Positions 39,874 through 48,218 of a stretch of DNA of 56,371 nt are shown here, piece by piece (within the stretch, counting starts at the first letter, position 1; the number at the start of each line of letters is the position of its first letter). The DNA is taken from contig PLZU01000020.1 in the NCBI GenBank assembly GCA_003152275.1, forward strand, positions 1 through 56,371, read 5' to 3'. The translations under genes and the position numbers were made by a program. Under the pieces are notes generated by a model. That model ran no database searches, was not told the origin of the DNA, and saw only the letters and a program-made list of their open reading frames with translations. The stretch is from Actinomycetota bacterium. GTDB lineage: Bacteria > Actinomycetota > Thermoleophilia > Gaiellales > Gaiellaceae.

Positions 39874-41154
39874 CTAGCTGGTGACACCGAGGAAGGCGGT
39901 GAACGACGACTCCGCGTCGGTCGCCCCGCCGTACGCCATGAAGGTGCCGAGGCTCGGCAGTCCGGCTGGAAGCTTCACGCCTGCGAGCGACAGGAGCGGC
40001 AGCGCATCCTTCGCGTTTGCGTAGATGAACCCCGTCGTCTCGTCGCCCATTCCCGACTGCTGCTTCGCAGCGAGGAACGACGGATCGACGGAAAGCTTGG
40101 CACCGCCGGCGCGGAAATCGTCGAGTCCCTGCTGCGTCGTCGAAACGACGAACTGCCCGCCGATCGTCGTCCGGTAGAGCTTGAGGCCAGAGAACATGCT
40201 CGTCGACGGCAGCTCGGCGAGCAGGGCGTCGAGCGCCGACGACGCCGCGGCCGTGTCGGCGGGCTGTGTGACGAGCGTCACCTCCGGCATCGGCAGGGAA
40301 GGCCGGACGTAGATCGCCGTCTCGCCGCCGAGGAGCGTGTCGAGCTGCAGCGGTAGCGCCGCCGCGTTATTCGCGCCGAAGAGCTGGACGAGCGGCGCGG
40401 GGAGCTGCGACAGGTTCTCGAACATCCCCTGCGTCACCTGGAGGTCGATAGCCGCAAGCGCGCCGGACGGAATCTCGTCGATCAGCGCCGGGACGTACGC
40501 GCGGGGCGCTCCCGCCGCCGTCAGGCTGTTGGTGCGTGTGAACGCCTCGACCTTCAGGCCGTCGCTCGTGCTTTCGACAGCGGCAGAAACCCAACGGAGG
40601 TCCGTCGTGGCGATGTCGAGCGCGCCGGGAATCGACGCGATCAGCTGCTGCGCCTCCTGCGCGTTCGCGTACGCCCGCACAAGCGCGCCGCTCGGCAGCC
40701 GGTTCATCGCCTCGGCGAACAGCGTGTTGTCCGCGAGATGCGACGTCGCGTTCGCGACAGTGTCCAAGGCCCCGTCCGTCTTCGCAATCGCCGTCCAGCC
40801 GCCGATCACCCGCGTCTTCGCGCCGTGCTTCGTCGCGAGCGCCGTCAGCTTCGCGCCGTCCTCGGGCTGCGTAAATGCGACGACCGCCTTGCTCGGCAGC
40901 ACCGCAACGTCGATCTCGTCGCCGAATGCCGGAGCGAGGCTCTGGAACTGCGTCATGAACTGCTTGCCGATGCCGTGCCACCGCGTGGAGCCGAGGTCGG
41001 TGCTCGCCGCCACGAACGCCACAGCGTTCGCAGGCGCGATCGCCGCCGCGCCGTCGAGCGAGCCGGGGCCGCTCGCACCCGCGCTGGCGCACCCTGCCGT
41101 CACGATTGCCGCCGCTGCCGCCACAACCGCCGCCGGGACCATCAAGCGGGACAT
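39874..41154 (-). CDS. DUF3352-like exported protein, possible lipoprotein
   Basis: 426 residues. The N-terminus is a signal peptide ([21 protein letters not shown]); the Cys at position 22 could be a lipoprotein site, but the -3 residue is Thr rather than Leu, so the lipobox is weak. The mature part alternates strands and helices ([74 protein letters not shown]) in the manner of DUF3352 proteins, found next to actinobacterial housekeeping genes. Function unknown; extracytoplasmic by the signal. It starts 1 base after the gpsA stop and may be in the same operon. Confidence 0.75.
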   Translation of the reverse strand: MSRLMVPAAVVAAAAAIVTAGCASAGASGPGSLDGAAAIAPANAVAFVAASTDLGSTRWHGIGKQFMTQFQSLAPAFGDEIDVAVLPSKAVVAFTQPEDGAKLTALATKHGAKTRVIGGWTAIAKTDGALDTVANATSHLADNTLFAEAMNRLPSGALVRAYANAQEAQQLIASIPGALDIATTDLRWVSAAVESTSDGLKVEAFTRTNSLTAAGAPRAYVPALIDEIPSGALAAIDLQVTQGMFENLSQLPAPLVQLFGANNAAALPLQLDTLLGGETAIYVRPSLPMPEVTLVTQPADTAAASSALDALLAELPSTSMFSGLKLYRTTIGGQFVVSTTQQGLDDFRAGGAKLSVDPSFLAAKQQSGMGDETTGFIYANAKDALPLLSLAGVKLPAGLPSLGTFMAYGGATDAESSFTAFLGVTS

Positions 41155-41155
41155 G

Positions 41156-42109
41156 TCACTCCTCTGTCGGCTGCCGCCCCATCAGCCCGGAGACCAGACC
41201 GGTGAGGCTCTGCCCTGAGAGTACCGCGCAGACCCCCTCCGTTATGGGCAGTTCGACGTTAAGTCTTTGCGAGAGCCGGTGGAGGACGGGGGCCGTCGTC
41301 AGGCCCTCGACCGTCTGGCCGATTTCTGCCGCCGCCTCCTCCGGGCTACGCCCCTGCGCGATCAGCTCGCCGGCGTGGCGGTTGCGGCCGTGGCGGCTCC
41401 AGCAGGTGACGATCAGGTCGCCCATGCCGGCGAGCCCTGAGAACGTCTCCGGCCGCGCGCCTGCCGCCTCGCCCAGCCGCGCCATCTCGGCGAGGCCGCG
41501 GGTGATCAGGGACGCTTTCGCGTTGTCGCCAAGATCGAGGCCGTCGACAGCGCCCGCCGCGAGCGCGATCACGTTCTTCGCGGCGGCGCAGAGCTCGACG
41601 CCGATGACGTCCTGATTAACGTACGCGCGGAAAACGGACGAGTTGATCGCGTGCTGGAGCTGGCCGGCGAGGTAGCCGTCGTCCGATGCGATCACCGCTG
41701 CCGTCGGCAGGCCAACCGCGATCTCCTCCGCCATGTTCGGGCCGGAGAGCACCGCAACGGGGCGGTTCTGCACACACGTCGACAGGCGTTCACCTGTTCC
41801 CGGGTCGAGACCCTTCGTCAGGCTGAGCACCGGCGCGCTGCCCGGGAGCCCGGCAACGACGCCAGCGAACGCCTTACTCGGAACCGCGACGACGACGACA
41901 TCGACGTCCGCGGGCGCGTCTCCCAGCGGCACCGCCTCGACGCCACGCAGGTCGACGCCAGGCAGCGAGCGCGGATTACGTCCCGTCTCGTTGATCGCGA
42001 TTGCTTGCTCACGCGTGTGGCAGGCGAGCACGACGTCGTGCCCGCGCTCGCGCAGCACGTGCGTGAACGCTGTTCCCCACGAGCCGGCTCCCGCGACGAG
42101 GAACCTCAC
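41156..42109 (-). CDS. gpsA: glycerol-3-phosphate dehydrogenase [NAD(P)+]
   Basis: Reduces dihydroxyacetone phosphate to sn-glycerol 3-phosphate, the phospholipid backbone. NAD site VAGAGSWGTAFTHVL, then VLSLTKGLD, VLSGPNMAEEIA, catalytic Lys in CAAAKNVIALAAG, and LAGMGDLIVTCWSRHGRNR. 317 residues. GTG start overlapping the der stop (GTGA). It feeds PlsX/PlsY-type acylation and PlsC encoded nearby. Confidence 0.96.
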   Translation of the reverse strand: MRFLVAGAGSWGTAFTHVLRERGHDVVLACHTREQAIAINETGRNPRSLPGVDLRGVEAVPLGDAPADVDVVVVAVPSKAFAGVVAGLPGSAPVLSLTKGLDPGTGERLSTCVQNRPVAVLSGPNMAEEIAVGLPTAAVIASDDGYLAGQLQHAINSSVFRAYVNQDVIGVELCAAAKNVIALAAGAVDGLDLGDNAKASLITRGLAEMARLGEAAGARPETFSGLAGMGDLIVTCWSRHGRNRHAGELIAQGRSPEEAAAEIGQTVEGLTTAPVLHRLSQRLNVELPITEGVCAVLSGQSLTGLVSGLMGRQPTEE

Positions 42110-43416
42110 GTGCGGCGAACGAAGTCGATCGACACGGGAACGCCGTCGAGTGAGAACCGCTCCCGCAGCTCGTTCTCGACCCAGTAGGCGTAGTCGCGCG
42201 TGACGAGACCCTGATCGTTGACGAAGATACGGAAGCGCGGCGGCCGCTCGTGGATCTGCGCCGCGTACAGCATGTTCAGCCGCTTGCCGTTCTTGGAAGG
42301 CGGCTGCCGCCGCTCACGCAACTCACCGAGGGCGTTGTTGAGTTCGGGCGTCGGCACCTTGGAGATGTAGCGGTCAAAGAGCTCGGCGACCGCATCGAGC
42401 AGGCGGTCGAGGCCGCGGCCCGACTGCGCCGAAACGGCGATGAACGCAGGACGCTGGCGCAGCCGGCGCCGCAGTTGCGCGCGCACCTCCTCGATCTTCA
42501 CCTCGCTGATGTCCCACTTCGAGAGGACGATTAGCGTCGCGCAGTCCGCTTTGCGTGCAATGTCAGCGACGGCGAGGTCCTGGTCGACGACGCCCTGCGC
42601 CGCGTCGATAAGCACGAGCGCGATGTCGGCGCGCTCCGCAGCCTCGAGCGCACGGAGCTCCGAGTAGTAGTCGATGCCCTGGCGATGGCGGCGCTTGCGG
42701 CGCAGGCCGGCGGTGTCGACGAGCACGAACGTGCGGTCGCCGCGCTGCAGCACGGTGTCGATCGCATCGCGCGTCGTGCCGGGGATCTCGGAGACGACGA
42801 GGCGCTCCTGGCCGAGCAGCTTGTTCACGAGACTCGACTTGCCGACGTTCGGACGGCCGAGAATCGCGACGCGGATCGCCTGCTCGGGCAGCTCCGGGCG
42901 CTCTTGGCCTCCGTGCGCGTCGAGGTAGTCGACGATCTCGTCGAGCAGGTCGCCGGTGCCGTGTCCGTGCAGGCCCGAGATCGGGATCGGATCGCCGAGC
43001 CCGAACTTGTGCAACTCGAGCGCAAGCGACTCCTGCTTCGGGTCGTCGATCTTGTTCGCGATCACGAGCACCGGCTTCTTCGACTCGCGGAGGATCTGCG
43101 CGACCTCTTCGTCGCCCGGCGTGATGCCGATCTTCGCGTCGAGCACGAAGAGGACGATGTCCGCCTGCGCGACCGCCTCGCGCGCCTGGTCGGCGATCGA
43201 GCGGGTGATCGGCGACGCGTCGGCGATGTCGACGCCGCCGGTGTCGATGAGGAGGAACCGCCGGTTGCGCCACTCGCAGACGAGCTCCTTGCGGTCGCGC
43301 GTGACGCCCGGCGTCTCGTGGACGACTGCGGCCCGCGAACCCGTCAGGCGGTTGATCAGCGTCGACTTCCCGACGTTCGGGAAGCCGACGATCGCAACGG
43401 TGCCGATGGTCTCCAT
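42106..43416 (-). CDS. der: ribosome-assembly GTPase Der (EngA)
   Basis: 436-residue double GTPase for 50S subunit assembly. G domain 1: GFPNVGKST, DTGGVD and NKIDD; G domain 2: GRPNVGKSS, DTAGLRRKRRHRQGIDYYS and SKWD; the KH-like domain is at about 355-436 (YISKVPTPELNNALGELRERRQPPSKNGKRLNMLYAAQ). ATG at 43416; the longer frame upstream is antisense-like over plsC. Confidence 0.97.
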   Translation of the reverse strand: METIGTVAIVGFPNVGKSTLINRLTGSRAAVVHETPGVTRDRKELVCEWRNRRFLLIDTGGVDIADASPITRSIADQAREAVAQADIVLFVLDAKIGITPGDEEVAQILRESKKPVLVIANKIDDPKQESLALELHKFGLGDPIPISGLHGHGTGDLLDEIVDYLDAHGGQERPELPEQAIRVAILGRPNVGKSSLVNKLLGQERLVVSEIPGTTRDAIDTVLQRGDRTFVLVDTAGLRRKRRHRQGIDYYSELRALEAAERADIALVLIDAAQGVVDQDLAVADIARKADCATLIVLSKWDISEVKIEEVRAQLRRRLRQRPAFIAVSAQSGRGLDRLLDAVAELFDRYISKVPTPELNNALGELRERRQPPSKNGKRLNMLYAAQIHERPPRFRIFVNDQGLVTRDYAYWVENELRERFSLDGVPVSIDFVRRT

Positions 43417-43420
43417 CGGC

Positions 43421-44077
43421 CTATCCGCTTTTCGGCGGCACGGCGTTGCGCGGGCGGCCGGCGGCGTGGATTTCGCGCAGCCATTCCCAGAGGCGGCGGA
43501 TCTCCTTGCCGATCTCCTCGGAGGCCTGGCGGTAGCCCTTCCCGCCGCGCGGGTAGCTGTCGAAGCGCAGCGGCTCGCTCCACGCGACCGACGCGGGGGC
43601 GAAGTTGCCGAGCTTCCAGTTCTGCGTGCCGTGGATGGCGCCGCACACGACTGGCACCCCCTCCTGCAACGCGACCATCGCCGCACCGGGCTGCACCTCG
43701 CCCGGAACGCCGCTCAGCTGCCGCGTGCCCTCGACGAACACGCCGAGCGCGTTTCCGTCACGCACGACCTCGCGCATGCGGCGCACGGCTTCCCGATCCG
43801 ACTCGCCGCGGCGCACCCCGAACGAACCGAATGCGCGGATGAACTGGCCGAGCCCGGGAATCTCGTGCGCCTCGGACTTCGCGACGAAGTAGATATTGCG
43901 CGGGCACCCGACGCCGAAGCACGGGATGTCGATCCACGAGAAATGGTTCATCGCCAAGACGAGGCCGCCGTCCTGCGGGATGCGCTCTTTGCCGTAGATC
44001 CGAAGGCGTGCCGACAGCCCGCCGGGCCAGCCGATCAGATAGCGGCCGAACGGCCATATGACGTCGACCCGGTTCAT
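43421..44077 (-). CDS. plsC: 1-acyl-glycerol-3-phosphate acyltransferase
   Basis: Peripheral membrane acyltransferase of the PlsC type. The catalytic N-H-x4-D box is NHFSWID near residues 44-50, with FVEGTRQ, and GVPVVCGAIHGTQ towards the end. 218 residues, normal. It lies in the actinobacterial string aroA-cmk-plsC-der-gpsA and overlaps the cmk stop (ATGA). It likely makes phosphatidic acid. Confidence 0.92.
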   Translation of the reverse strand: MNRVDVIWPFGRYLIGWPGGLSARLRIYGKERIPQDGGLVLAMNHFSWIDIPCFGVGCPRNIYFVAKSEAHEIPGLGQFIRAFGSFGVRRGESDREAVRRMREVVRDGNALGVFVEGTRQLSGVPGEVQPGAAMVALQEGVPVVCGAIHGTQNWKLGNFAPASVAWSEPLRFDSYPRGGKGYRQASEEIGKEIRRLWEWLREIHAAGRPRNAVPPKSG

Positions 44078-44706
44078 GCCGCCGAGCGCGCGCGCACCAA
44101 CTGCTCGATGCGCTCCACGACGTCTTCGACGCGAAGATCCGTCGTGTCGATCTTCTGCGCGTCCTCCGCAGGCTGCATGCGCTCTGCGTCCTTCTCGTCG
44201 CGGGCGCGCAGATCTGTTGCAAGTGCATCGGCGCCGATGCCTGGGCGGTCGGCCATCCGCCGCTTCGCCCGCTCGTTGCGGTTCGCAACGAGGTACACCT
44301 TTACCTCTGCACCCGGCGCGACCACGGTGCCGATGTCGCGACCCTCGATTACGACGTCGCCCTCGTTGCCGAGCAGCCGCTGCCGCTCCCGCATCACCTC
44401 GCGTACCGGCGTGTGCCGCGCGACGACCGGAACCATGCGATCGATGCGGGTGTCACGAATCGACGACGTGACGTCGGTGCCTGCGATCCAGACGCGCCCT
44501 TCTTTGTCGAAGGTCACCGGCTCCGTGCGGGCGAGCTCGGCAAGCGCCTCGCCACCGCCGAGATCGAGACCACGGCGCATCGCGAGCCAGGTGAGCGCCC
44601 GGTACATCGCGCCGGTGTCGAGGTAGCGGAAGCCGAGCCGCTCCGCGAGGGCGCGTGCCACCGTACTCTTGCCGGCGCCTGCCGGCCCATCGATCGCAAC
44701 GATCAT
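44074..44706 (-). CDS. cmk: cytidylate kinase
   Basis: Phosphorylates CMP/dCMP. P-loop IDGPAGAGKSTVARALAERLG, LDTGAMYRALTW, TDVTSSIRDTRIDRMV and VIEGRDIGTVV, followed by the LID region. 210 residues. ATG overlaps the aroA stop (ATGA). Confidence 0.96.
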   Translation of the reverse strand: MIVAIDGPAGAGKSTVARALAERLGFRYLDTGAMYRALTWLAMRRGLDLGGGEALAELARTEPVTFDKEGRVWIAGTDVTSSIRDTRIDRMVPVVARHTPVREVMRERQRLLGNEGDVVIEGRDIGTVVAPGAEVKVYLVANRNERAKRRMADRPGIGADALATDLRARDEKDAERMQPAEDAQKIDTTDLRVEDVVERIEQLVRARSAA

Positions 44707-45980
44707 CGTTTCACCAGGGATTCGAGGAGCTGAAAAAACCCGGGGAAGCTTATAGCGACGGTGTCGGCGCCCACGATTTCCACGCCTTCCCGGGATGCGA
44801 GCCCAGCGACGGCGCCGAGCATCGCGATTCGATGGTCTCCGCGGGCGTCGATCCGGCCGCCCTTGAGGCGGGTCGGGACGCCGTTGATCTCCCACCCGTC
44901 CGGTCTCGACGTGACGTGCGCGCCGAAGGATCGCAGGCCGTCGGTGACCGCTTCGATGCGGTCGGTTTCCTTCACGCGCAGCTCCTGCGCGCCGCGGACG
45001 ACGCTCTTGCCGCGCGCGTGCACGGCGAGGAGCGCGACGAGCGGCAGCTCATCTACGAGCAGCGGTACCTCGTTACCGTTCACCTCGACGGCGCCGAGTT
45101 CCGTGTACTGGATCTGCACGTCGCCGATCTGCTCGCGCCCCGCCTTGTGACGGTTGAAGATCGCGAGGTGCGCGCCCATGCGCTCGAGGACGTCGAGGAA
45201 TCCAGTGCGGCGTGGGTTCAGGTTCACGTCGTGGATCGTGATGTCGCTGCCGGGTACGAGCGCGGCGGCAGCGAGGAACGGTGCGGCCGAGGAGATGTCG
45301 CCGGGGATGTCGATCTCGCCCAAATGCAGCGCGATGGCAGGCTCGATTGTTACGGACCTCGGCCGGCGCGTCACGTGAACGCCCGCGCTCTCGAGCATCA
45401 GCTCGGTGTGGTCGCGCGTCGGCACCGGCTCGACGACCGTCGTCGGCCCTTCGGCGTTGAGCCCGGCGAGCAGCACGGCGGATTTCACCTGCGCGCTCGC
45501 CATCGGCAACTCGTAGCTCACGCCGTGCAGCGCGCCGGAGCCCTCGACGATCACCGGAGCGTGCCCGTCGGTTGTCTCGATCGTCGCGCCCATCTGCCGC
45601 AGCGGCTCGGCGATGCGCTCCATCGGCCGCGTCGAGAGCGACTCGTCGCCCGTCAGCTCGAACCGGCCGCTCTGGCCGGCGAGCACGCCCATGACGAGAC
45701 GCATCAGCGTGCCGGCGTTGCCGCAGTCGACCGTACCCGGGGGCAAGCCGCGCAGGCCGACGCCGTGGATGATCAGCTCGTCCTCGGCGACGTCCTCGAC
45801 CTCGACGCCGAGCGTGCGCACCGCGTCGATCGTCGACTGCGTGTCACCAGAGCGGCCGAACCGGTGTACGTGCGTCTCGCCTTCGCCGAGCGCGCCGAGG
45901 AGCACGGAGCGATGCGAGATCGATTTGTCACCGGGCACTGCGACGTGCCCGACGAGCTGTACCGCAGGCTTGATCTTCAC
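44703..45980 (-). CDS. aroA: EPSP synthase
   Basis: 3-phosphoshikimate 1-carboxyvinyltransferase of the shikimate pathway. Marks: VPGDKSISHRSVLLGAL near the start, DCGNAGTLMRLVMG, ASAQVKSAVLLAGL and ELRVKETDRIEAVTDGL, DHRIAMLGAVAG. 425 residues. GTG start at 45980 overlaps the aroF stop (GTGA). A longer frame running to 47024 through the aroF gene is a shadow. Confidence 0.97.
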   Translation of the reverse strand: MKIKPAVQLVGHVAVPGDKSISHRSVLLGALGEGETHVHRFGRSGDTQSTIDAVRTLGVEVEDVAEDELIIHGVGLRGLPPGTVDCGNAGTLMRLVMGVLAGQSGRFELTGDESLSTRPMERIAEPLRQMGATIETTDGHAPVIVEGSGALHGVSYELPMASAQVKSAVLLAGLNAEGPTTVVEPVPTRDHTELMLESAGVHVTRRPRSVTIEPAIALHLGEIDIPGDISSAAPFLAAAALVPGSDITIHDVNLNPRRTGFLDVLERMGAHLAIFNRHKAGREQIGDVQIQYTELGAVEVNGNEVPLLVDELPLVALLAVHARGKSVVRGAQELRVKETDRIEAVTDGLRSFGAHVTSRPDGWEINGVPTRLKGGRIDARGDHRIAMLGAVAGLASREGVEIVGADTVAISFPGFFQLLESLVKR

Positions 45981-47017
45981 CCGATGGTGCGGCCCATGAG
46001 GGACGCGAGCGCGCGGATCTCCGCGGCGAATGCCGGGAAGTCGGCCGTCGGAATCTGCTGTGCCGCGTCGCAGAGCGCTTCCTCCGGGCGCGGATGCACT
46101 TCGACGATGATCCCGTCGGCCCCGGCGGCGACCGCGGCGCGCGCGAGCGGCAGCACGAGCTCGCGCCGGCCCGCCGGATGCGACGGATCGACGATCACCG
46201 GCAGATGCGTCTCCATCTTCAGCACCGGAATCGCGCCGATGTCGAGCGTGAAGCGAGTCGAAGTCTCGAACGTCTTGATGCCGCGCTCGCAAAGGATCAC
46301 CTGGGAGTTGCCCTCCTTGACGATGTACTCCGCCGCCATCAGCAGGTCCTCGACGGTCGACGAGAGGCCGCGCTTCAGCAGCACCGGCTTTGGCGCGCGT
46401 CCTACCTCCGAGAGGAGCGAGAAGTTCGACATGTTGCGAGCGCCGATCTGGATCACGTCGGCCACCTCGACGACCGCCTCGACGTGCCGCGGATCCATTA
46501 GCTCGGTCACGAGCGGGAGGCCCGTCAGCTCGCGCGCCTCCATCAGGATCTCGAGCGCAACCTGGCCGAGCCCCTGGAACGCATACGGCGAGGTGCGTGG
46601 CTTGAACGCGCCGCCGCGGAGCATCGTCACGCCCTCGGCCGCGACCGCACGCGCCGTCTCGAGCGTCTGCTCCCGCGTCTCGACGGTGCACGGGCCCGCG
46701 ATGAACCCGAAGTAGCCGTCGCCGATGCGCCGGCCGCGGACTTCGATCACCGTCGGATCCGGCGAGAGCTCGCGGCTCACGAGCTTGTACGGCTTGAGGA
46801 TCGGCAGCACCTGCTCGACGCCCGCATAGCCCTCGAGCGGCAGCGCCGCCAGGAGCTCGCGCTCGCCGATCGCGCCGATCACCGTCGCCTCGCGGCCGGG
46901 CGTCACAAGCGCGGCGCAGCCGGCCTCCTCGAGGCGCGCGACCACGTCGTCCACCTGCTCGGGGGTCGCGGTCGCCCCCATCACGATCAGGAGCTCGGGT
47001 GCGCCTGTTACAGCCAC
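45977..47017 (-). CDS. aroF: DAHP synthase, AroF/Thermotoga type with N-terminal regulatory domain
   Basis: 3-deoxy-7-phosphoheptulonate synthase, first step of the shikimate pathway. Residues 1-70 form a small ferredoxin-like domain (LLIVMGATATPEQVDDVVARLEEAG, REATVIGAIGE), as in the allosteric Thermotoga-type enzymes; the barrel follows with GFIAGPCTVETREQ, MLRGGAFKPRTSPYAFQG, IGARNMSNFSLL and VDPSHPAGRRELV. 346 residues. GTG start, only 29 bases from the divergent trpS start. Confidence 0.95.
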   Translation of the reverse strand: MAVTGAPELLIVMGATATPEQVDDVVARLEEAGCAALVTPGREATVIGAIGERELLAALPLEGYAGVEQVLPILKPYKLVSRELSPDPTVIEVRGRRIGDGYFGFIAGPCTVETREQTLETARAVAAEGVTMLRGGAFKPRTSPYAFQGLGQVALEILMEARELTGLPLVTELMDPRHVEAVVEVADVIQIGARNMSNFSLLSEVGRAPKPVLLKRGLSSTVEDLLMAAEYIVKEGNSQVILCERGIKTFETSTRFTLDIGAIPVLKMETHLPVIVDPSHPAGRRELVLPLARAAVAAGADGIIVEVHPRPEEALCDAAQQIPTADFPAFAAEIRALASLMGRTIG

Positions 47018-47046
47018 TTCTCAAGCTTAGGCAGAATCAACGACCC

Positions 47047-48093
47047 ATGGCCGCAACCGAACAGAAGCCGAGGATCTTCTCGGGTATCCAGCCCACCGGC
47101 CGAAAGACGCTCGGCAACTACAGCGGCGGCTTCCGGCAGTACGCGCAGACCCAGGAAACAGGCGACGGCTTCTTCTGCATCGTCGACCTACATTCGCTCA
47201 GCGTCGAGTACGACCCGGCGGAGCTGCGGCGCTCGACGCTCGACCTCGCGGCGCTCCTCTTTGCCACTGGGCTCGACGCCGAGCGCTCGACCGTCTTCTG
47301 CCAGAGCCACGTGACCGCCCACGCCGAGGCCGCGTGGCTGCTGTCGGCCGTGACGAGCTACGGCCAGTTGGGCCGCATGACGCAGTTCAAGGAGAAGGCA
47401 GCGGCACACGAGTTCGTCTCCGCGGCCCTCTTCACGTACCCCGTGCTGATGGCGGGCGACATCCTGCTCTACCAGACCGACTTCGTCCCGGTCGGCGACG
47501 ACCAGCGCCAGCACCTCGAGCTCGCGCGCGATGTTGCTCAGCGCTTCAACCACCGCTACGGCGAGACGTTCCGCGTGCCCGAGGCGATCATCCCCGAGAT
47601 CGGCGGACGGATCATGGATCTCCAGGAGCCGGCGGACAAGATGTCGACGACACTCTCGAGCGAGCAGGGCGCCGTCTACATCGCCGACCCGCCGGACGTG
47701 ATCCGCAAGAAGTTCAAGACCGCGGTGACGGACTCCGAGCGCGAGATCCGCTACGCGCCCCGCGAGAAGCCCGGCGTGTCGAACCTGCTCGAGATCATGA
47801 GCGTTGCGACCGGCGAATCGATCAAGGCGCTCGAGCAGCGGTTCGTCGGGGCGGGCTACGGCGATCTGAAGGACGCCGTCGGTGAGTCTGTCGTCGAGCT
47901 CTTGTCGCCCATCCGCGAGCGCTTCGAGGCGCTCCGCGCTGATGAGCGGGAGCTGCAGCGACTGCTCTCGGTCGGCGCGGAGAAGGCACGGCGCGCGTCG
48001 GAGCCAACCCTCGACCTGATGTACGACCGCATGGGCTTCGCGACCTCCGAAGCGGGGCGCTTCTTCGGCGCTGCTCGGCCGCGCGGGCTCTAA
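47047..48093 (+). CDS. trpS: tryptophanyl-tRNA synthetase
   Basis: 348-residue class I synthetase. The HIGH-like motif is PTGRKTLGNY (T in place of the first H, as in Bacillus TrpRS) and the KMSKS-like motif is KMSTT. VGDDQRQHLELARDVAQRFN is the tryptophan/ATP pocket. The ATG at 47047 is chosen over a frame start 16 codons upstream because RIFSGIQPTG matches the family. Divergent from aroF with a 29-base gap. Confidence 0.97.
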   Translation: MAATEQKPRIFSGIQPTGRKTLGNYSGGFRQYAQTQETGDGFFCIVDLHSLSVEYDPAELRRSTLDLAALLFATGLDAERSTVFCQSHVTAHAEAAWLLSAVTSYGQLGRMTQFKEKAAAHEFVSAALFTYPVLMAGDILLYQTDFVPVGDDQRQHLELARDVAQRFNHRYGETFRVPEAIIPEIGGRIMDLQEPADKMSTTLSSEQGAVYIADPPDVIRKKFKTAVTDSEREIRYAPREKPGVSNLLEIMSVATGESIKALEQRFVGAGYGDLKDAVGESVVELLSPIRERFEALRADERELQRLLSVGAEKARRASEPTLDLMYDRMGFATSEAGRFFGAARPRGL

Positions 48094-48118
48094 CCGCGAC
48101 ACGCCGCGTCGCCATTTC

Positions 48119-48151
48119 GTAACCTCGACGTCACCGCCTCGTCGCCCACCT
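48119..48151 (+). promoter_or_regulatory. PHO-box-like triple 11-bp direct repeat
   Basis: Three consecutive 11-base units: GTAACCTCGAC, GTCACCGCCTC and GTCGCCCACCT, sharing GTNRCC-like starts. Actinobacterial PhoP boxes are tandem 11-base repeats, and the gene 68 bases downstream encodes an exported phosphoesterase. The match to the known PhoP consensus is partial. Confidence 0.45.
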
Positions 48152-48218
48152 GGCCAGCGGCTGCGGCGAGGCTCTCATGCAGTTAGACACTGCAATCGAC
48201 AACACAAGGGGAGAGTCG

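Noticed and set aside
44655-46715. Long open frame on the plus strand (about 690 codons) opposite aroA and aroF
   Set aside because: It is antisense to two certain genes, Arg/Asp/His-rich and without domain signs; typical of GC-rich shadow frames.
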